Below, one piece after another: positions 19,356 to 28,288 of a DNA stretch of 36,553 nucleotides. Origin of the DNA: CAMLDH01 sp966250375. GTDB taxonomy: Bacteria > Pseudomonadota > Gammaproteobacteria > Burkholderiales > Burkholderiaceae_D. Both the position numbers and the translations under genes were made by a program. The stretch's first letter is position 1. Every line of letters begins with the position of its first letter. Below the pieces are notes generated by a model. The model was not told the DNA's origin. It was given only the letters and a program-made list of their open reading frames with translations, and searched no databases. The stretch covers positions 1-36,553 of the forward strand of contig CBINHE010000042.1 in assembly GCA_966250375.1 (NCBI GenBank), read 5' to 3'.

Positions 19356-20165
19356 TTACCCAAAGCGACCGGTAATGTAATCCTGCGTCTCTGTTTTCGC
19401 CGGGTTCATGAAGATTTGATCAGTCTCGCCAAACTCCACCAACTCGCCCAAATACATGTACGCGGTATAGTCGGAACAGCGCGCCGCCTGTTGCATGTTA
19501 TGAGTAACAATTGTGATCGTGTAATCTTGTTTCAGTTCGCTGATCAGTTCTTCGATTTTCGCGGTAGAGATCGGATCCAGCGCCGAGGTCGGCTCATCCA
19601 GCAGCAACACGTCCGGCTTGACCGCCACGCCGCGCGCAATGCAAAGGCGCTGTTGCTGGCCGCCCGACAGGCTGAGGCCGCTCTTGTTGAGCTTGTCCTT
19701 GACCTCGCCCCACAATGCCGCCTTGTTCAGCGCCCATTCGACCCGCTCATCCATTTCGCCCTTCGGCAGGTTTTCATACAGGCGCACACCGAATGCGATG
19801 TTGTCGTAGACCGACATCGGGAACGGCGTCGGCTTCTGAAACACCATGCCGACCTTGGCGCGCAGCATATTCACGTCCTGTCCTGGCTCCAGGATATTAC
19901 GGCCGTGGTACATGATTTTTCCTTCGGCGCGTTGACCTGGATACAAGTCATACATTCGGTTCAGCGTGCGCAATAACGTTGACTTGCCGCAACCCGATGG
20001 GCCGATAAAGGCGGTGACCTTTTTCTCATGAATCTTCAGGTTGATATTTTTCAATCCCTGAAAATTTCCATAGAAAAAATTCAAATCTGAAATTTCGATG
20101 GTCGGCTGTTTGTCGATATTCACAGCGACACTCGCAGCGACTTGGGCAGAAATTTGATTATTCAT
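19356..20165 (-). CDS. pstB: Phosphate ABC transporter ATP-binding protein PstB
   Basis: The ATPase of the high-affinity phosphate importer. In 269 residues it has Walker A GPSGCGKST (about 55-63), the signature LSGGQQQRLCIARG, Walker B VLLLDEPTSALDP and the switch His in TIVTHNMQQAAR. The C-terminus ends TQDYITGRFG, typical for PstB. The first 20 residues are a non-conserved extension; a later start is possible, though none is better placed. It begins 15 bp after pstA with a weak ribosome site. Confidence 0.97.
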   Translation of the reverse strand: MNNQISAQVAASVAVNIDKQPTIEISDLNFFYGNFQGLKNINLKIHEKKVTAFIGPSGCGKSTLLRTLNRMYDLYPGQRAEGKIMYHGRNILEPGQDVNMLRAKVGMVFQKPTPFPMSVYDNIAFGVRLYENLPKGEMDERVEWALNKAALWGEVKDKLNKSGLSLSGGQQQRLCIARGVAVKPDVLLLDEPTSALDPISTAKIEELISELKQDYTITIVTHNMQQAARCSDYTAYMYLGELVEFGETDQIFMNPAKTETQDYITGRFG

Positions 20166-20180
20166 ATCGTCTTTTAGTAT

Positions 20181-21041
20181 TCAATTCCGGATCTTCTGGC
20201 TGAAGAAGGTACGCGACAAGATGTTCAGGCCCAATACGCTGAAGGTCACCAGCAATGCGCCGCCCCACGCAAGGGCGCGCCAGTTATCGTACGGGCTCAT
20301 TGCAAATTGATAAATGACAACCGGCAGATTCGCCAGCGGTGCATTCATGTCCGCGCTGAAAAATTGGTTGTTCAATGCAGTAAACAATAGCGGCGCCGTC
20401 TCGCCCGAAATGCGGGCCAGCGCCAGCAACGCACCGGTCATCACACCCGCTTTCACGGCCCGCAGACGCACCATCGTCGCGACTTTCCAGCGCGGAGCAC
20501 CAAGCGCGAAGGCGGCTTCGAGCAAACTGTTGGGGACCAGTTTCAGCATGTTGTCGGTGGTACGCACGACCACCGGAATCGCAATCAGCGAGATCGCAAA
20601 GGTGCCGGCCCAACCCGAAAAATGTTTTACGTTCGCTACGTAAATCGCATAGATAAACAGGCCGATCACAATCGAGGGTGCCGACAGCATGATATCGGTG
20701 ACGAAACGCGTGACTTGTGCGAGTACGCTCTGCTCACCATATTCAGCCAGGTAGATTCCAGCAAAAATACCGACTGGCGTACTGATCGCTGTCGCCAGCC
20801 CGACCATCAAAAGACTGCCGACAATCGGATTCGTCAAGCCGCCGCCATCGCTACCCGGCGCAGGCGTCGTCTGGGTAAACATATCGACGCTCAGCGCACC
20901 GACACCTTTCACCAGCAGCGTAAACAGAATCCACATCAGGAAAAACAATCCCACCGCCATCGCCATGGACGATAGCGCAATGCCAATGCGATGGATCCAC
21001 AGACGCCGACGATAGACAGGATTCAAGGGAGCACTATTCAT
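20181..21041 (-). CDS. pstA: Phosphate ABC transporter permease PstA
   Basis: One of the two membrane channel subunits of the importer. The 286 residues have about six membrane helices. The coupling-loop motif EAAFALGAPRWKVATMVRLRAVKAGVMTGALLALARISGETAPLLFTA identifies the family. The ATG overlaps the pstC TGA (ATGA). AAGGAGG at the end of pstC lies 7 nt before it, so translation is coupled and subunit amounts are probably matched. Confidence 0.96.
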   Translation of the reverse strand: MNSAPLNPVYRRRLWIHRIGIALSSMAMAVGLFFLMWILFTLLVKGVGALSVDMFTQTTPAPGSDGGGLTNPIVGSLLMVGLATAISTPVGIFAGIYLAEYGEQSVLAQVTRFVTDIMLSAPSIVIGLFIYAIYVANVKHFSGWAGTFAISLIAIPVVVRTTDNMLKLVPNSLLEAAFALGAPRWKVATMVRLRAVKAGVMTGALLALARISGETAPLLFTALNNQFFSADMNAPLANLPVVIYQFAMSPYDNWRALAWGGALLVTFSVLGLNILSRTFFSQKIRN

Positions 21042-22066
21042 TTCAACCCCTCCTTGCGAGACATCCCGAGCAACATCAATTTGGCGGCAGACAGAACGAT
21101 GAATGTAATGACGAACAGGATCAAACCGAGCGCGAACAGGGACGACACATGTAGTGTGGATTCTGCTTCGGCGAATTCATTAGCCAGCGTCGACGCAATG
21201 CTGTTACCGGCAGAAAAAAGAGACCACGATAGCTGGTGCGCATTGCCTATCACGAACGTGACCGCCATGGTTTCGCCGAGCGCGCGTCCCAGGCCAAGCA
21301 TCACGCCGCCCACGACACCGTTCTTGGTATAAGGCAGCACAATCTTGCGTACGACTTCCCACTTGGTGCAACCGAGGCCGTATGCGGACTCCTTCAGCAC
21401 GGCGGGAACCACTTCAAATACATCGCGCATGACCGACGAGATAAATGGAATGATCATGACGGCCAGGATCATTCCGGCGGTCAGAATGCCGATCCCCATC
21501 ATCGGCCCCTTGAAAAGCTGGCCGATCACTGGTAATTGCCCTAAGGTATGCGCCAGCGCGGGCTGCACATAATCGGCAAACAGCGGGGCGAATACAAACA
21601 GGCCCCACATGCCATAAATAATGCTCGGTACACCTGCCAGCAACTCGACGGCAGCGCCCAGTGGGCGGCGCAGCCAAACCGGACAGATTTCCGTGAGGAA
21701 CAAGGCGATACCGAAACTGAGAGGAAACGCGATGACAAGTGCAATCAGCGAGGTGACGAGTGTGCCGACAATCGCAATCAGCGCGCCATATTTGTCATTG
21801 ACCGGATCCCATTCGACCGTAGTGATAAATGCGAAGCCGAATTCCTTGAACGCTGGCCATGCGCCGATGACAAGTGAAATAATAATGCCGACCAAAACGA
21901 GCAAAACACTCAGCGCGAATCCGAGTGTGATCTTGTGGAAGAAAAAATCCTGAAGACGCTGATTGCGCATCGTGGCAATCAGCGTCTTGTCCGCAGTATG
22001 GACTTCAGGTGCTTTTTTCTCTGATTCAGCCAGCGGCATCACGATGGGAAAAATAGGGGCACTCAT
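21038..22066 (-). CDS. pstC: Phosphate ABC transporter permease PstC
   Basis: Partner of PstA in the channel. It has 342 residues with about six membrane helices. The coupling-loop sequence ESAYGLGCTKWEVVRKIVLPYTKNGVVGGVMLGLGRALGETMAVTF is diagnostic. A cytoplasmic N-terminal extension of about 45 residues precedes the first helix, in line with many PstC proteins. It follows pstS after a 133-bp gap. That is long for operon neighbours, so the amounts of the soluble binding protein and the permease may be set separately. I see no convincing terminator in the gap. Confidence 0.96.
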   Translation of the reverse strand: MSAPIFPIVMPLAESEKKAPEVHTADKTLIATMRNQRLQDFFFHKITLGFALSVLLVLVGIIISLVIGAWPAFKEFGFAFITTVEWDPVNDKYGALIAIVGTLVTSLIALVIAFPLSFGIALFLTEICPVWLRRPLGAAVELLAGVPSIIYGMWGLFVFAPLFADYVQPALAHTLGQLPVIGQLFKGPMMGIGILTAGMILAVMIIPFISSVMRDVFEVVPAVLKESAYGLGCTKWEVVRKIVLPYTKNGVVGGVMLGLGRALGETMAVTFVIGNAHQLSWSLFSAGNSIASTLANEFAEAESTLHVSSLFALGLILFVITFIVLSAAKLMLLGMSRKEGLK

Positions 22067-22199
22067 AACTCACTTTAGCGATAGGGGTTGTGCTTGAATA
22101 ATGTTTGGATATCATATCGACTCGGCACTATAACAAACACAGCCCTTCCCTTGTTACGCGTTACTGTAAAAGCAATTATCTGAAATTTCCGCCCCGGAA

Positions 22200-23243
22200 T
22201 TACCAGACAGCCTTGCCGGATGCATCTTTCAATTGCGTTTTCCATGCGTCTTGCACCAGTTTCACAACTGGAGCCGGCATCGAAACATAGTCAAGCTCGG
22301 CAGCCATGGCGCCGCCGCTCTTGTAGGCCCAATCGAAGAACTTCAGGACTTCCTTGCCTCTGGCGGCATCGGCTTGCACCTTGTGCATCAGAATGAACGA
22401 CGCACCGGTGATCGGCCAACTGGCTTTGCCCGGTTGGTTTGTGAGGACCACAGCAAAGCCAGGCGTTTTAGCCCAATCGGCACCTGCGGCAGCAGCTTTG
22501 AAGTTATCATCATCGGGCTCCACGAACTGGCCGTCGCGGTTTTTCAACTGCGTATGTTGCATCTTGTTTCTTTTAGCATATGCATATTCAACATAGCCAA
22601 TCGAACCCTTGATACGCTGCACGTTGGCGGCGACGCCCTCATTGCCTTTGCCGCCTAGACCGACCGGCCACTTAACCGCAGTGCCTGCACCCACGGTCGT
22701 TTTGAAATCAGCGTTGACCTTGGACAGGAAATCGGTGAACAGGAACGATGTCCCCGAACCGTCAGCACGGTGCACAACCGTAATATCGTTAGCCGGCAGC
22801 GTTACACCAGCGTTGATGGCAGTGATTTCCGGCGCATTCCATTTGGTGATCTTGCCCAGGTAAATGTTGGCAAGGATGTCGCCGGTCATTTTCAATTGAC
22901 CAGGCTTCAGTCCTTCCAGATTCACCACCGGCACCACGCCGCCCATGATGGCCGGAAACTGCGTGAGACCTGCCGCGTTCAGATCTTCCACCTTGAGAGG
23001 CATGTCGGATGCACCGAAATCCACGGTTTTAGCCTTGATTTGCTTGATGCCACCGCCGGAACCGATGGATTGGTAGTTCATGCCCGTACCAGTGGTCTTT
23101 TTATAGGCCTCCGCCCATTTGGCGTAAATTGGATACGGAAACGTTGCACCAGCACCAGTGATATCGGCTGCCTGTGCAGAAGAAAACGCTATTGCAGCAC
23201 CTGCCGCCAAGACTACGGATTTCAAAATTTGGTTCAGTCGCAT
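22200..23243 (-). CDS. pstS: Periplasmic phosphate-binding protein PstS
   Basis: Captures phosphate in the periplasm and delivers it to PstCA. From the ATG at 23243 it has 347 residues with a 25-residue signal peptide (LNQILKSVVLAAGAAIAFSSAQA, cleavage before ADITGAG). The mature protein starts ITGAGATFPYPIYAKWAEAY. Phosphate-contact motifs are GSGGGIKQI, DFGASDMPL and HRADGSGTSFLFTDFL. The frame extends 10 codons upstream, but GAGGG lies 6 nt before the ATG at 23243, so I choose it. It is the first gene of the cluster, under the Pho box promoter. Confidence 0.96.
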   Translation of the reverse strand: MRLNQILKSVVLAAGAAIAFSSAQAADITGAGATFPYPIYAKWAEAYKKTTGTGMNYQSIGSGGGIKQIKAKTVDFGASDMPLKVEDLNAAGLTQFPAIMGGVVPVVNLEGLKPGQLKMTGDILANIYLGKITKWNAPEITAINAGVTLPANDITVVHRADGSGTSFLFTDFLSKVNADFKTTVGAGTAVKWPVGLGGKGNEGVAANVQRIKGSIGYVEYAYAKRNKMQHTQLKNRDGQFVEPDDDNFKAAAAGADWAKTPGFAVVLTNQPGKASWPITGASFILMHKVQADAARGKEVLKFFDWAYKSGGAMAAELDYVSMPAPVVKLVQDAWKTQLKDASGKAVW

Positions 23244-23278
23244 ATCTGCCCTCATGTTGGTCAAGTAAGACACGATGA

Positions 23279-23312
23279 ACTCTAAACAAGAATTGTGACA
23301 GCTTTATGACTT
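23279..23312 (-). promoter_or_regulatory. Pho box and -10 element of the pstS promoter
   Basis: On the minus strand AAGTCATAAAGCTGTCAC (23295-23312) matches the PhoB consensus CTGTCATAWAWCTGTCAY at about 15 of 18 positions, including both GTCA half-sites 11 bp apart. Ten bases downstream lies TAGAGT (23279-23284, four matches to TATAAT), the spacing at which a Pho box replaces the -35 element. This predicts PhoB-activated transcription of the pst-pho cluster. A TTGACA partly overlaps the upstream half-site. Confidence 0.8.
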
Positions 23313-23408
23313 GTCAAAATAATTCGTCATAGGCCGCTTGAAACCGAGAATAGTTGTCACGGAGCCACGATGTTGCCTGCCTAAACGCCCGCTTGTATTA
23401 TTGGCGAA

Positions 23409-25532
23409 ATGAAACAACACATAAATAAGAAGTTAAGCCCTGATAGCAAATTGCAAACGGCCGCATCCCAGAGCGAAATTTATCTCAATCGGGAATTGTC
23501 GCAATTGGCATTCAACCGGCGGGTGTTGGCACTGGCAGAGGACGCGTCTGTGCCGTTGCTGGAACGACTGCGCTATTTATGTATTGTCAGCAGCAATCTG
23601 GACGAATTCTTTGAAGGCCGCATCGCAAGCCTGCTCGCCCGGAATCGGATCGACGGGACTCTGGTGGAGCCGCCCGCCCTCACCGCCTCGTTGGAGCGCA
23701 CCAGTGCTGAGTGTCACCAGATTATCGAGAAGCAATATGCAATCCTGAATGATGAAATTTTGCCGCAGTTATCTGCAAAAGGCATTCGCTTGTTGCGACA
23801 CCAGGATCGCAACGAGGCGCAGCGTGCATGGGTAAAGGCTTTTTTCGATCGCGAAGTGCGGCCGCTGTTGACGCCGATCGGGCTCGATCCGGCGCATCCG
23901 TTCCCGCAAGTCGTCAACAAGAGCCTCAACTTCATTATTGAACTGTCTGGCAAGGACGCATTCGGGCGCGGTACCGCAATCGCGATCGTCAAAGCACCAC
24001 GTGTATTGCCGCGGGTCATTCGCCTGCCTGATGCATTGTCAAAGAACGGCGTGACGTTCTGCTTGTTGTCCTCCATCATCCATGCCCACGTTACCGACCT
24101 GTTTACCGGGCGCAAGGTGGTAGCATTTTCACAATTTCGCGTCACACGCAGCAGCGATTTATGGGTGGATGAAGAAGAAGTCAAGAATCTGCGCCAAGCA
24201 TTACAAAGCGAATTGCACAGTCGCCAATTCGGTGTCGCGGTACGGCTGGAAGTTGCCAAAAATTGTCCGCCCCACCTTGCAAATTTTTTGCTTGAGCAGT
24301 TTTCAATCAATAAAAACCGCCTGTACGCCGTAGATGGGCCGGTCAACATGGTGCGGTTAACCGAACTGATCGAACATGCAAGCCAACCGGCCTTGCGATT
24401 CCCGGTGTTTTCTCCCGCTTATCCGCCCAAGCTTGCCCAGGAAGACATCTTCACGCTACTGAAAAACGAAGATGTACTGCTGCACCATCCTTACCAGTCA
24501 TTCCAGCCGGTCCTCGATTTTATCCGTAGCGCCGCGAACGATCCCGATGTAGTCGCCATCAAGCATACGATTTATCGCACCGGCATGAATTCCGATGTGA
24601 TGGATTCGCTGATCACTGCGGCGCTACGCGGCAAGGAAGTAACCGTGATCGTCGAATTGATGGCGCGCTTCGATGAGGAGGCAAATATCAACTGGGCAGA
24701 TAGGCTGGAGCGCGTCGGGGCGCAGGTCGTGTACGGCGTGGTCGGATTGAAAACGCATGCCAAGATCGCGCTGGTGATCCGGCGCGAAGACAATGAACTG
24801 CGCTACTACGCGCACCTTGGCACCGGCAATTACCATCCGACCACCACCAAGCTCTATACCGATTTCGGTTTGTTGACGGCCAATCCCGCCTTGACCGCCG
24901 AGGTCAACGAGATATTCATTCACCTGACCAGTCTGACCAAGCCTAAAAAACTGCATCATTTGTGGCTGGCGCCATTTGCGCTGCAAAAGGAATTCATCAA
25001 GGCGATTCGCAACGAGGCAAGGATCGCGCGCGAAGGACGTCCCGGCCACATCATCGCCAAAATGAATGCATTGCTGGATGAGTCAGTCATTCGCGCCTTG
25101 TACGCTGCATCGTCCGACGGCGTCAAAATCGATTTGATCGTGCGCGGCGCGTGTGCGCTCAAGCCCGGCGTGCGCGGCTTATCGGAAAATATCCGGGTGC
25201 GCTCGATCGTCAGCCGTTTCCTGGAACATAGCCGTATCTTTTATTTCCGCAACGACTTGGCGCATGATGTCTATCTCTCCAGCGCGGACTGGATGAACCG
25301 CAACCTGTTCCGTCGCATTGAGGTCGCGTTTCCGGTGCTGAATAAATCGCTGAAGAATCGCGTCATCGTGGAAGGTCTGAATCTCTACCTGAAGGACAAT
25401 GCCGACGCATGGGAACTGGAGCCCAGCGGCTTGTATCAAAAACGTAAATCGCGCAGCAAGCAAAGCGCATTCAGCGCACAGCAATACCTGATGCAGACAC
25501 TTGGGTCCCACACTTCCGATACCGGAGAATAA
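23409..25532 (+). CDS. ppk: Polyphosphate kinase Ppk1
   Basis: Transfers the ATP gamma phosphate reversibly onto inorganic polyphosphate. At 707 residues it has the full four-domain layout: an N-terminal domain beginning LNRELSQLAFNRRVLALAED, a head domain, and two phospholipase D-like catalytic domains. His450 in GLKTHAKIALVIRRE is the expected phospho-histidine, and His619 in AHDVYLSSADWMNRNL is the second conserved catalytic His. It diverges from pstS; the 135-bp shared region holds the Pho box, so joint phosphate control is plausible. No Shine-Dalgarno sequence is visible before the ATG, and the first 20 residues are variable. Confidence 0.97.
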   Translation: MKQHINKKLSPDSKLQTAASQSEIYLNRELSQLAFNRRVLALAEDASVPLLERLRYLCIVSSNLDEFFEGRIASLLARNRIDGTLVEPPALTASLERTSAECHQIIEKQYAILNDEILPQLSAKGIRLLRHQDRNEAQRAWVKAFFDREVRPLLTPIGLDPAHPFPQVVNKSLNFIIELSGKDAFGRGTAIAIVKAPRVLPRVIRLPDALSKNGVTFCLLSSIIHAHVTDLFTGRKVVAFSQFRVTRSSDLWVDEEEVKNLRQALQSELHSRQFGVAVRLEVAKNCPPHLANFLLEQFSINKNRLYAVDGPVNMVRLTELIEHASQPALRFPVFSPAYPPKLAQEDIFTLLKNEDVLLHHPYQSFQPVLDFIRSAANDPDVVAIKHTIYRTGMNSDVMDSLITAALRGKEVTVIVELMARFDEEANINWADRLERVGAQVVYGVVGLKTHAKIALVIRREDNELRYYAHLGTGNYHPTTTKLYTDFGLLTANPALTAEVNEIFIHLTSLTKPKKLHHLWLAPFALQKEFIKAIRNEARIAREGRPGHIIAKMNALLDESVIRALYAASSDGVKIDLIVRGACALKPGVRGLSENIRVRSIVSRFLEHSRIFYFRNDLAHDVYLSSADWMNRNLFRRIEVAFPVLNKSLKNRVIVEGLNLYLKDNADAWELEPSGLYQKRKSRSKQSAFSAQQYLMQTLGSHTSDTGE

Positions 25533-25535
25533 AGC

Positions 25536-25994
25536 ATGGAACTGATCCTGTGGCGCCATGCCGAAGCGGAGTTGGGTACGCCCGACCACGCGCGTGCATT
25601 GACTGCAAAAGGCCACATGCAAGCGGCGAAAATGGGGGAGTGGCTGGACCGCAACCTGCCCAACAGTTGCAAGATACTGGTGAGTCCAGCCAGACGCACG
25701 ATGCAAACCGCAGAGGCGCTTGGCCGCAAGTTCAAAACCGTGCCAGAGCTGGCGCCGGAAAATGGCCTGGAAAGATTACTGGCTGCCGCAAATTGGCCGG
25801 ACAGCCGGGAACCGGTCTTGATCGTCGGACATCAACCTACGCTCGGCCAGGCAGCGGCGCTGTTGATTGCCGGCATGCGGCAGGACTGGACGATACGCAA
25901 GGCAAACGTGTGGTGGATTGCGCAAGACGAATACGATAACGGCTCCAGCAATTTCCTTAAAGCGGCCATGGCACCGGATTTGTTCTTCAAATAA
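25536..25994 (+). CDS. sixA: Phosphohistidine phosphatase SixA
   Basis: A 152-residue histidine phosphatase of the phosphoglycerate-mutase fold. The catalytic RHA motif (Arg7, His8) stands at the start of the sequence MELILWRHAEAE. VSPARRTMQTAEAL supplies the next conserved Arg, and VGHQPTLGQAAALL the second catalytic His. In E. coli SixA removes phosphate from His of phosphotransfer proteins (ArcB HPt, nitrogen-PTS NPr). It begins 3 bp after the ppk stop, with GGAG inside the ppk end, so the two are cotranscribed. This suggests, but does not show, a link between polyphosphate synthesis and phosphohistidine turnover. Confidence 0.92.
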   Translation: MELILWRHAEAELGTPDHARALTAKGHMQAAKMGEWLDRNLPNSCKILVSPARRTMQTAEALGRKFKTVPELAPENGLERLLAAANWPDSREPVLIVGHQPTLGQAAALLIAGMRQDWTIRKANVWWIAQDEYDNGSSNFLKAAMAPDLFFK

Positions 25995-26000
25995 ATCCGC

Positions 26001-26651
26001 CTACTTGGTTCCGAACAAGCGATCTCCGGCATCCCCCAGACCAGGGACAATATACGCATGATCGTTCAGATGCGAATCCAGCGCCGCCACATACAGCTTC
26101 ACATTCGGATGGGCGCGCTGGAAGGTTTCAACGCCTTCCGGCGCCGCGACCAATGCCAGGAACATGATCTGGTCATCGCCGACGCCGCGCTTCTTCAGCG
26201 CCTCGACCGCATGCACTGCCGAGTTGCCGGTGGCAAGCATCGGATCGCATACGATAAAACTGCGGTCGGCCAAATCCGGCAAGCGCACCAGATATTCCAC
26301 CGGCATATGAGTCGCTGGATCGCGATAGACGCCGATATGACCGACTCGCGCGGAAGGAATCAACTCCAGCAAGCCATCGCTCATGCCGATCCCCGCCCGT
26401 AATACAGGAACGAGCACCAGCTTTTTGCCGGCGATGACCGGCGCCTCCATGCTCTGCAACGGCGTCTCGATGCGCGTCGTCGTCAGCGGCAGATTGCGGG
26501 TGATTTCGTAACCCATCAACAATGTGATCTCGCGCAGCAATTCGCGGAAGCTGCGGGTCGACGTTTCGCGGTCGCGCATATGACTGAGCTTATGCTGGAT
26601 CAGTGGGTGATCGAGGATGAAGAGGTTCGGGAAGCGCTGGTCTTGTTTCAT
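26001..26651 (-). CDS. upp: Uracil phosphoribosyltransferase Upp
   Basis: Salvages uracil to UMP with PRPP. From the ATG at 26651 it has 216 residues, close to the family length. The frame opens 29 codons earlier, but those residues are not conserved. Motifs are MRDRETSTRSFRELLREIT, VPVLRAGIGMSDGLLELIP, the PRPP loop VCDPMLATGNSAVHAVEALKKRG and the C-terminal uracil-binding AYIVPGLGDAGDRLFGTK. It converges with sixA, with 6 bp between the stop codons. Confidence 0.96.
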   Translation of the reverse strand: MKQDQRFPNLFILDHPLIQHKLSHMRDRETSTRSFRELLREITLLMGYEITRNLPLTTTRIETPLQSMEAPVIAGKKLVLVPVLRAGIGMSDGLLELIPSARVGHIGVYRDPATHMPVEYLVRLPDLADRSFIVCDPMLATGNSAVHAVEALKKRGVGDDQIMFLALVAAPEGVETFQRAHPNVKLYVAALDSHLNDHAYIVPGLGDAGDRLFGTK

Positions 26652-26818
26652 GGGTTTGCCCAAATAGTTATTAGTAAAAGGTAGGTACGGCATGCACCGC
26701 AAAACGTGTTGTAGAGCCATCGCTTTCGGTATCAACAACTGGTTCCATCTTAATGGGTTTCAAGCAGATTTTCTGTAAAGCACTGCCAATAAGGCGGTTT
26801 TCTTTTCAGGAAATCGCC

Positions 26819-26927
26819 TAGAGCGGATTGCAAATCACTGTAGGGTGCGCCCCGCGCACCGATACCGCCGCAAGAGCACCGGTGCGCGGGGCGCACCCTA
26901 CCTTACATTGGAGCGCAAACCGCTCTA
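26819..26927. repeat. 109-bp two-part palindrome (MITE- or REP-like)
   Basis: A 22-bp arm (26840-26861, starting GTAGGGTGCGCC) and its perfect reverse complement (26880-26901) flank an 18-base loop. Outside them, TAGAGCGGATTGC (26819-26831) pairs with GCAAACCGCTCTA (26915-26927) with one mismatch. The element lies in the 304-bp space between the divergent-from-start upp gene and the end of the DUF445 gene. No transposase is nearby. GTAGGGTGCGC palindromes recur in proteobacterial genomes, so it is probably a dispersed non-autonomous repeat. The rest of the gap (26652-26818) shows nothing assignable beyond a presumed upp promoter. Confidence 0.8.
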
Positions 26928-26955
26928 ATGTGATCGACTCTCATTGCGTCTCGAT

Positions 26956-28191
26956 CTATTGCAACGCAAGGCTCAGCGTGTGCAGAACCAGACCGACCAA
27001 GCCGCCGACCAAGGTACCGTTGATGCGGATGTATTGAAGATCTTTTCCGACGTGCAGTTCGAATTTGCGTGAGATTGTCTCGGCGTCCCATTTTTGAATC
27101 ACGCGTTGTACCAGAGCAGCGATGATATCGCGTCGCGCAACGATGGTTTCTGTAGCGAAGCTGCGCATCCAGTGATTGAGTTTATCGCGCACCGTCTCCT
27201 CCTGCATCAGTACCTTGCTGAAAATGTGGATCGCATCATTCAGTTTGGCCACAGCCTTCGAATCCGCGGATGTGGTATCGGTCAACAGCCGCTCCTTGGT
27301 AATTCGCCACACGTTAGCCGTGTAATCGTGCAGCAGAGGATGCCTCAGACCTCGTCTTACCACGCCGGCGATTTTTTCTTCGTACTCTGGCGAGCTTCTC
27401 AATTTATCGATCAACTCGTCGGTCGCAGCTTGAAACTGCTCCCGCCATTCGCTACCTTCGCGTTGCATTTCGTTCAGAATATTTTGCGCGCCCTCGATCA
27501 GGTGCTCAAAAAATTTGTCATCAAGCGATTTCGGCATCCAGCGCGGACTTTGCTCGTGAACCTTTTGCCGGATGTAGGGTTTATTCTGTTCCAACGCGCG
27601 CGCCGCACTCTCAATCGCACGATCAAACAAAATTTGATGATGTTGGCCGGCGGCCAGAACCGATAAGACTTCGGCCAAAAGCGGCGCGACCTTGACGTCC
27701 TTCATTGACGTCCTTATCACACGTTGCAGGAAGCGGCTGGCATCGTCGTCCTCGATCAGGTGCAACAAGGCAGGTACCACGCTTACGATCTGCGTCGCGA
27801 CGGCGCGGCTATTCGCGAGTTGCATTAACCAATTTGCAGCCACGCCGGAAAAATCAATTTGTGCCAGCTCCTCGCTCAGCACCTCGCGCGTGATGAAATT
27901 ATGTTCAAGAAAATAAGCGATGCTTTCGCCTACACGATCCTTGTTTTCCGGAATGATGGCGGTGTGCGGAATCGGCAGCCCCAATGGTCTTCTGAAAAGC
28001 GCCGTGACGGCAAACCAGTCAGCTAGTGCCCCCACCATCGCGGCTTCGGCAAATGCGCTCACGAAGGAAAGATAGCCGTAAGTCGATTGCAATAACTTTG
28101 CGCCAACAAAAAGAATCGCCATCAGCACAAGCAGGCTGGTGGCGATCCATCGCATCTTTTTTAATTGCGCAAGTTGCTCCTGCTCGGACAT
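26956..28191 (-). CDS. DUF445 family membrane protein (YjiN-like)
   Basis: A 411-residue protein with two membrane helices near the N-terminus (about residues 15-35 and 38-60) and one at the very C-terminus. Between them lies a long helical cytoplasmic or periplasmic part. The sequence FAEAAMVGALADWFAVTALFRRPLGLPIPHTAIIPENKDRVGESIAYFLEHNF is the DUF445 hallmark. The function is not known. AAGGA lies 5 nt before the ATG at 28191, which decides this start over one 10 codons upstream. The C-terminus lies against the palindromic repeat. Confidence 0.88.
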   Translation of the reverse strand: MSEQEQLAQLKKMRWIATSLLVLMAILFVGAKLLQSTYGYLSFVSAFAEAAMVGALADWFAVTALFRRPLGLPIPHTAIIPENKDRVGESIAYFLEHNFITREVLSEELAQIDFSGVAANWLMQLANSRAVATQIVSVVPALLHLIEDDDASRFLQRVIRTSMKDVKVAPLLAEVLSVLAAGQHHQILFDRAIESAARALEQNKPYIRQKVHEQSPRWMPKSLDDKFFEHLIEGAQNILNEMQREGSEWREQFQAATDELIDKLRSSPEYEEKIAGVVRRGLRHPLLHDYTANVWRITKERLLTDTTSADSKAVAKLNDAIHIFSKVLMQEETVRDKLNHWMRSFATETIVARRDIIAALVQRVIQKWDAETISRKFELHVGKDLQYIRINGTLVGGLVGLVLHTLSLALQ

Positions 28192-28288
28192 TGAATTCCT
28201 TAACGTTATACAACATTGCATCGCATGCTCAATTCGAGCACGACGATGTCAGTTAGTTCATCAACGACATGCCCGTCGTCAATAGACG

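Noticed and set aside
23396..23401. TATTAT just before ppk as a -10 element
   Set aside because: It is only 7 nt before the ATG, which would require a leaderless message; not supported without other evidence.
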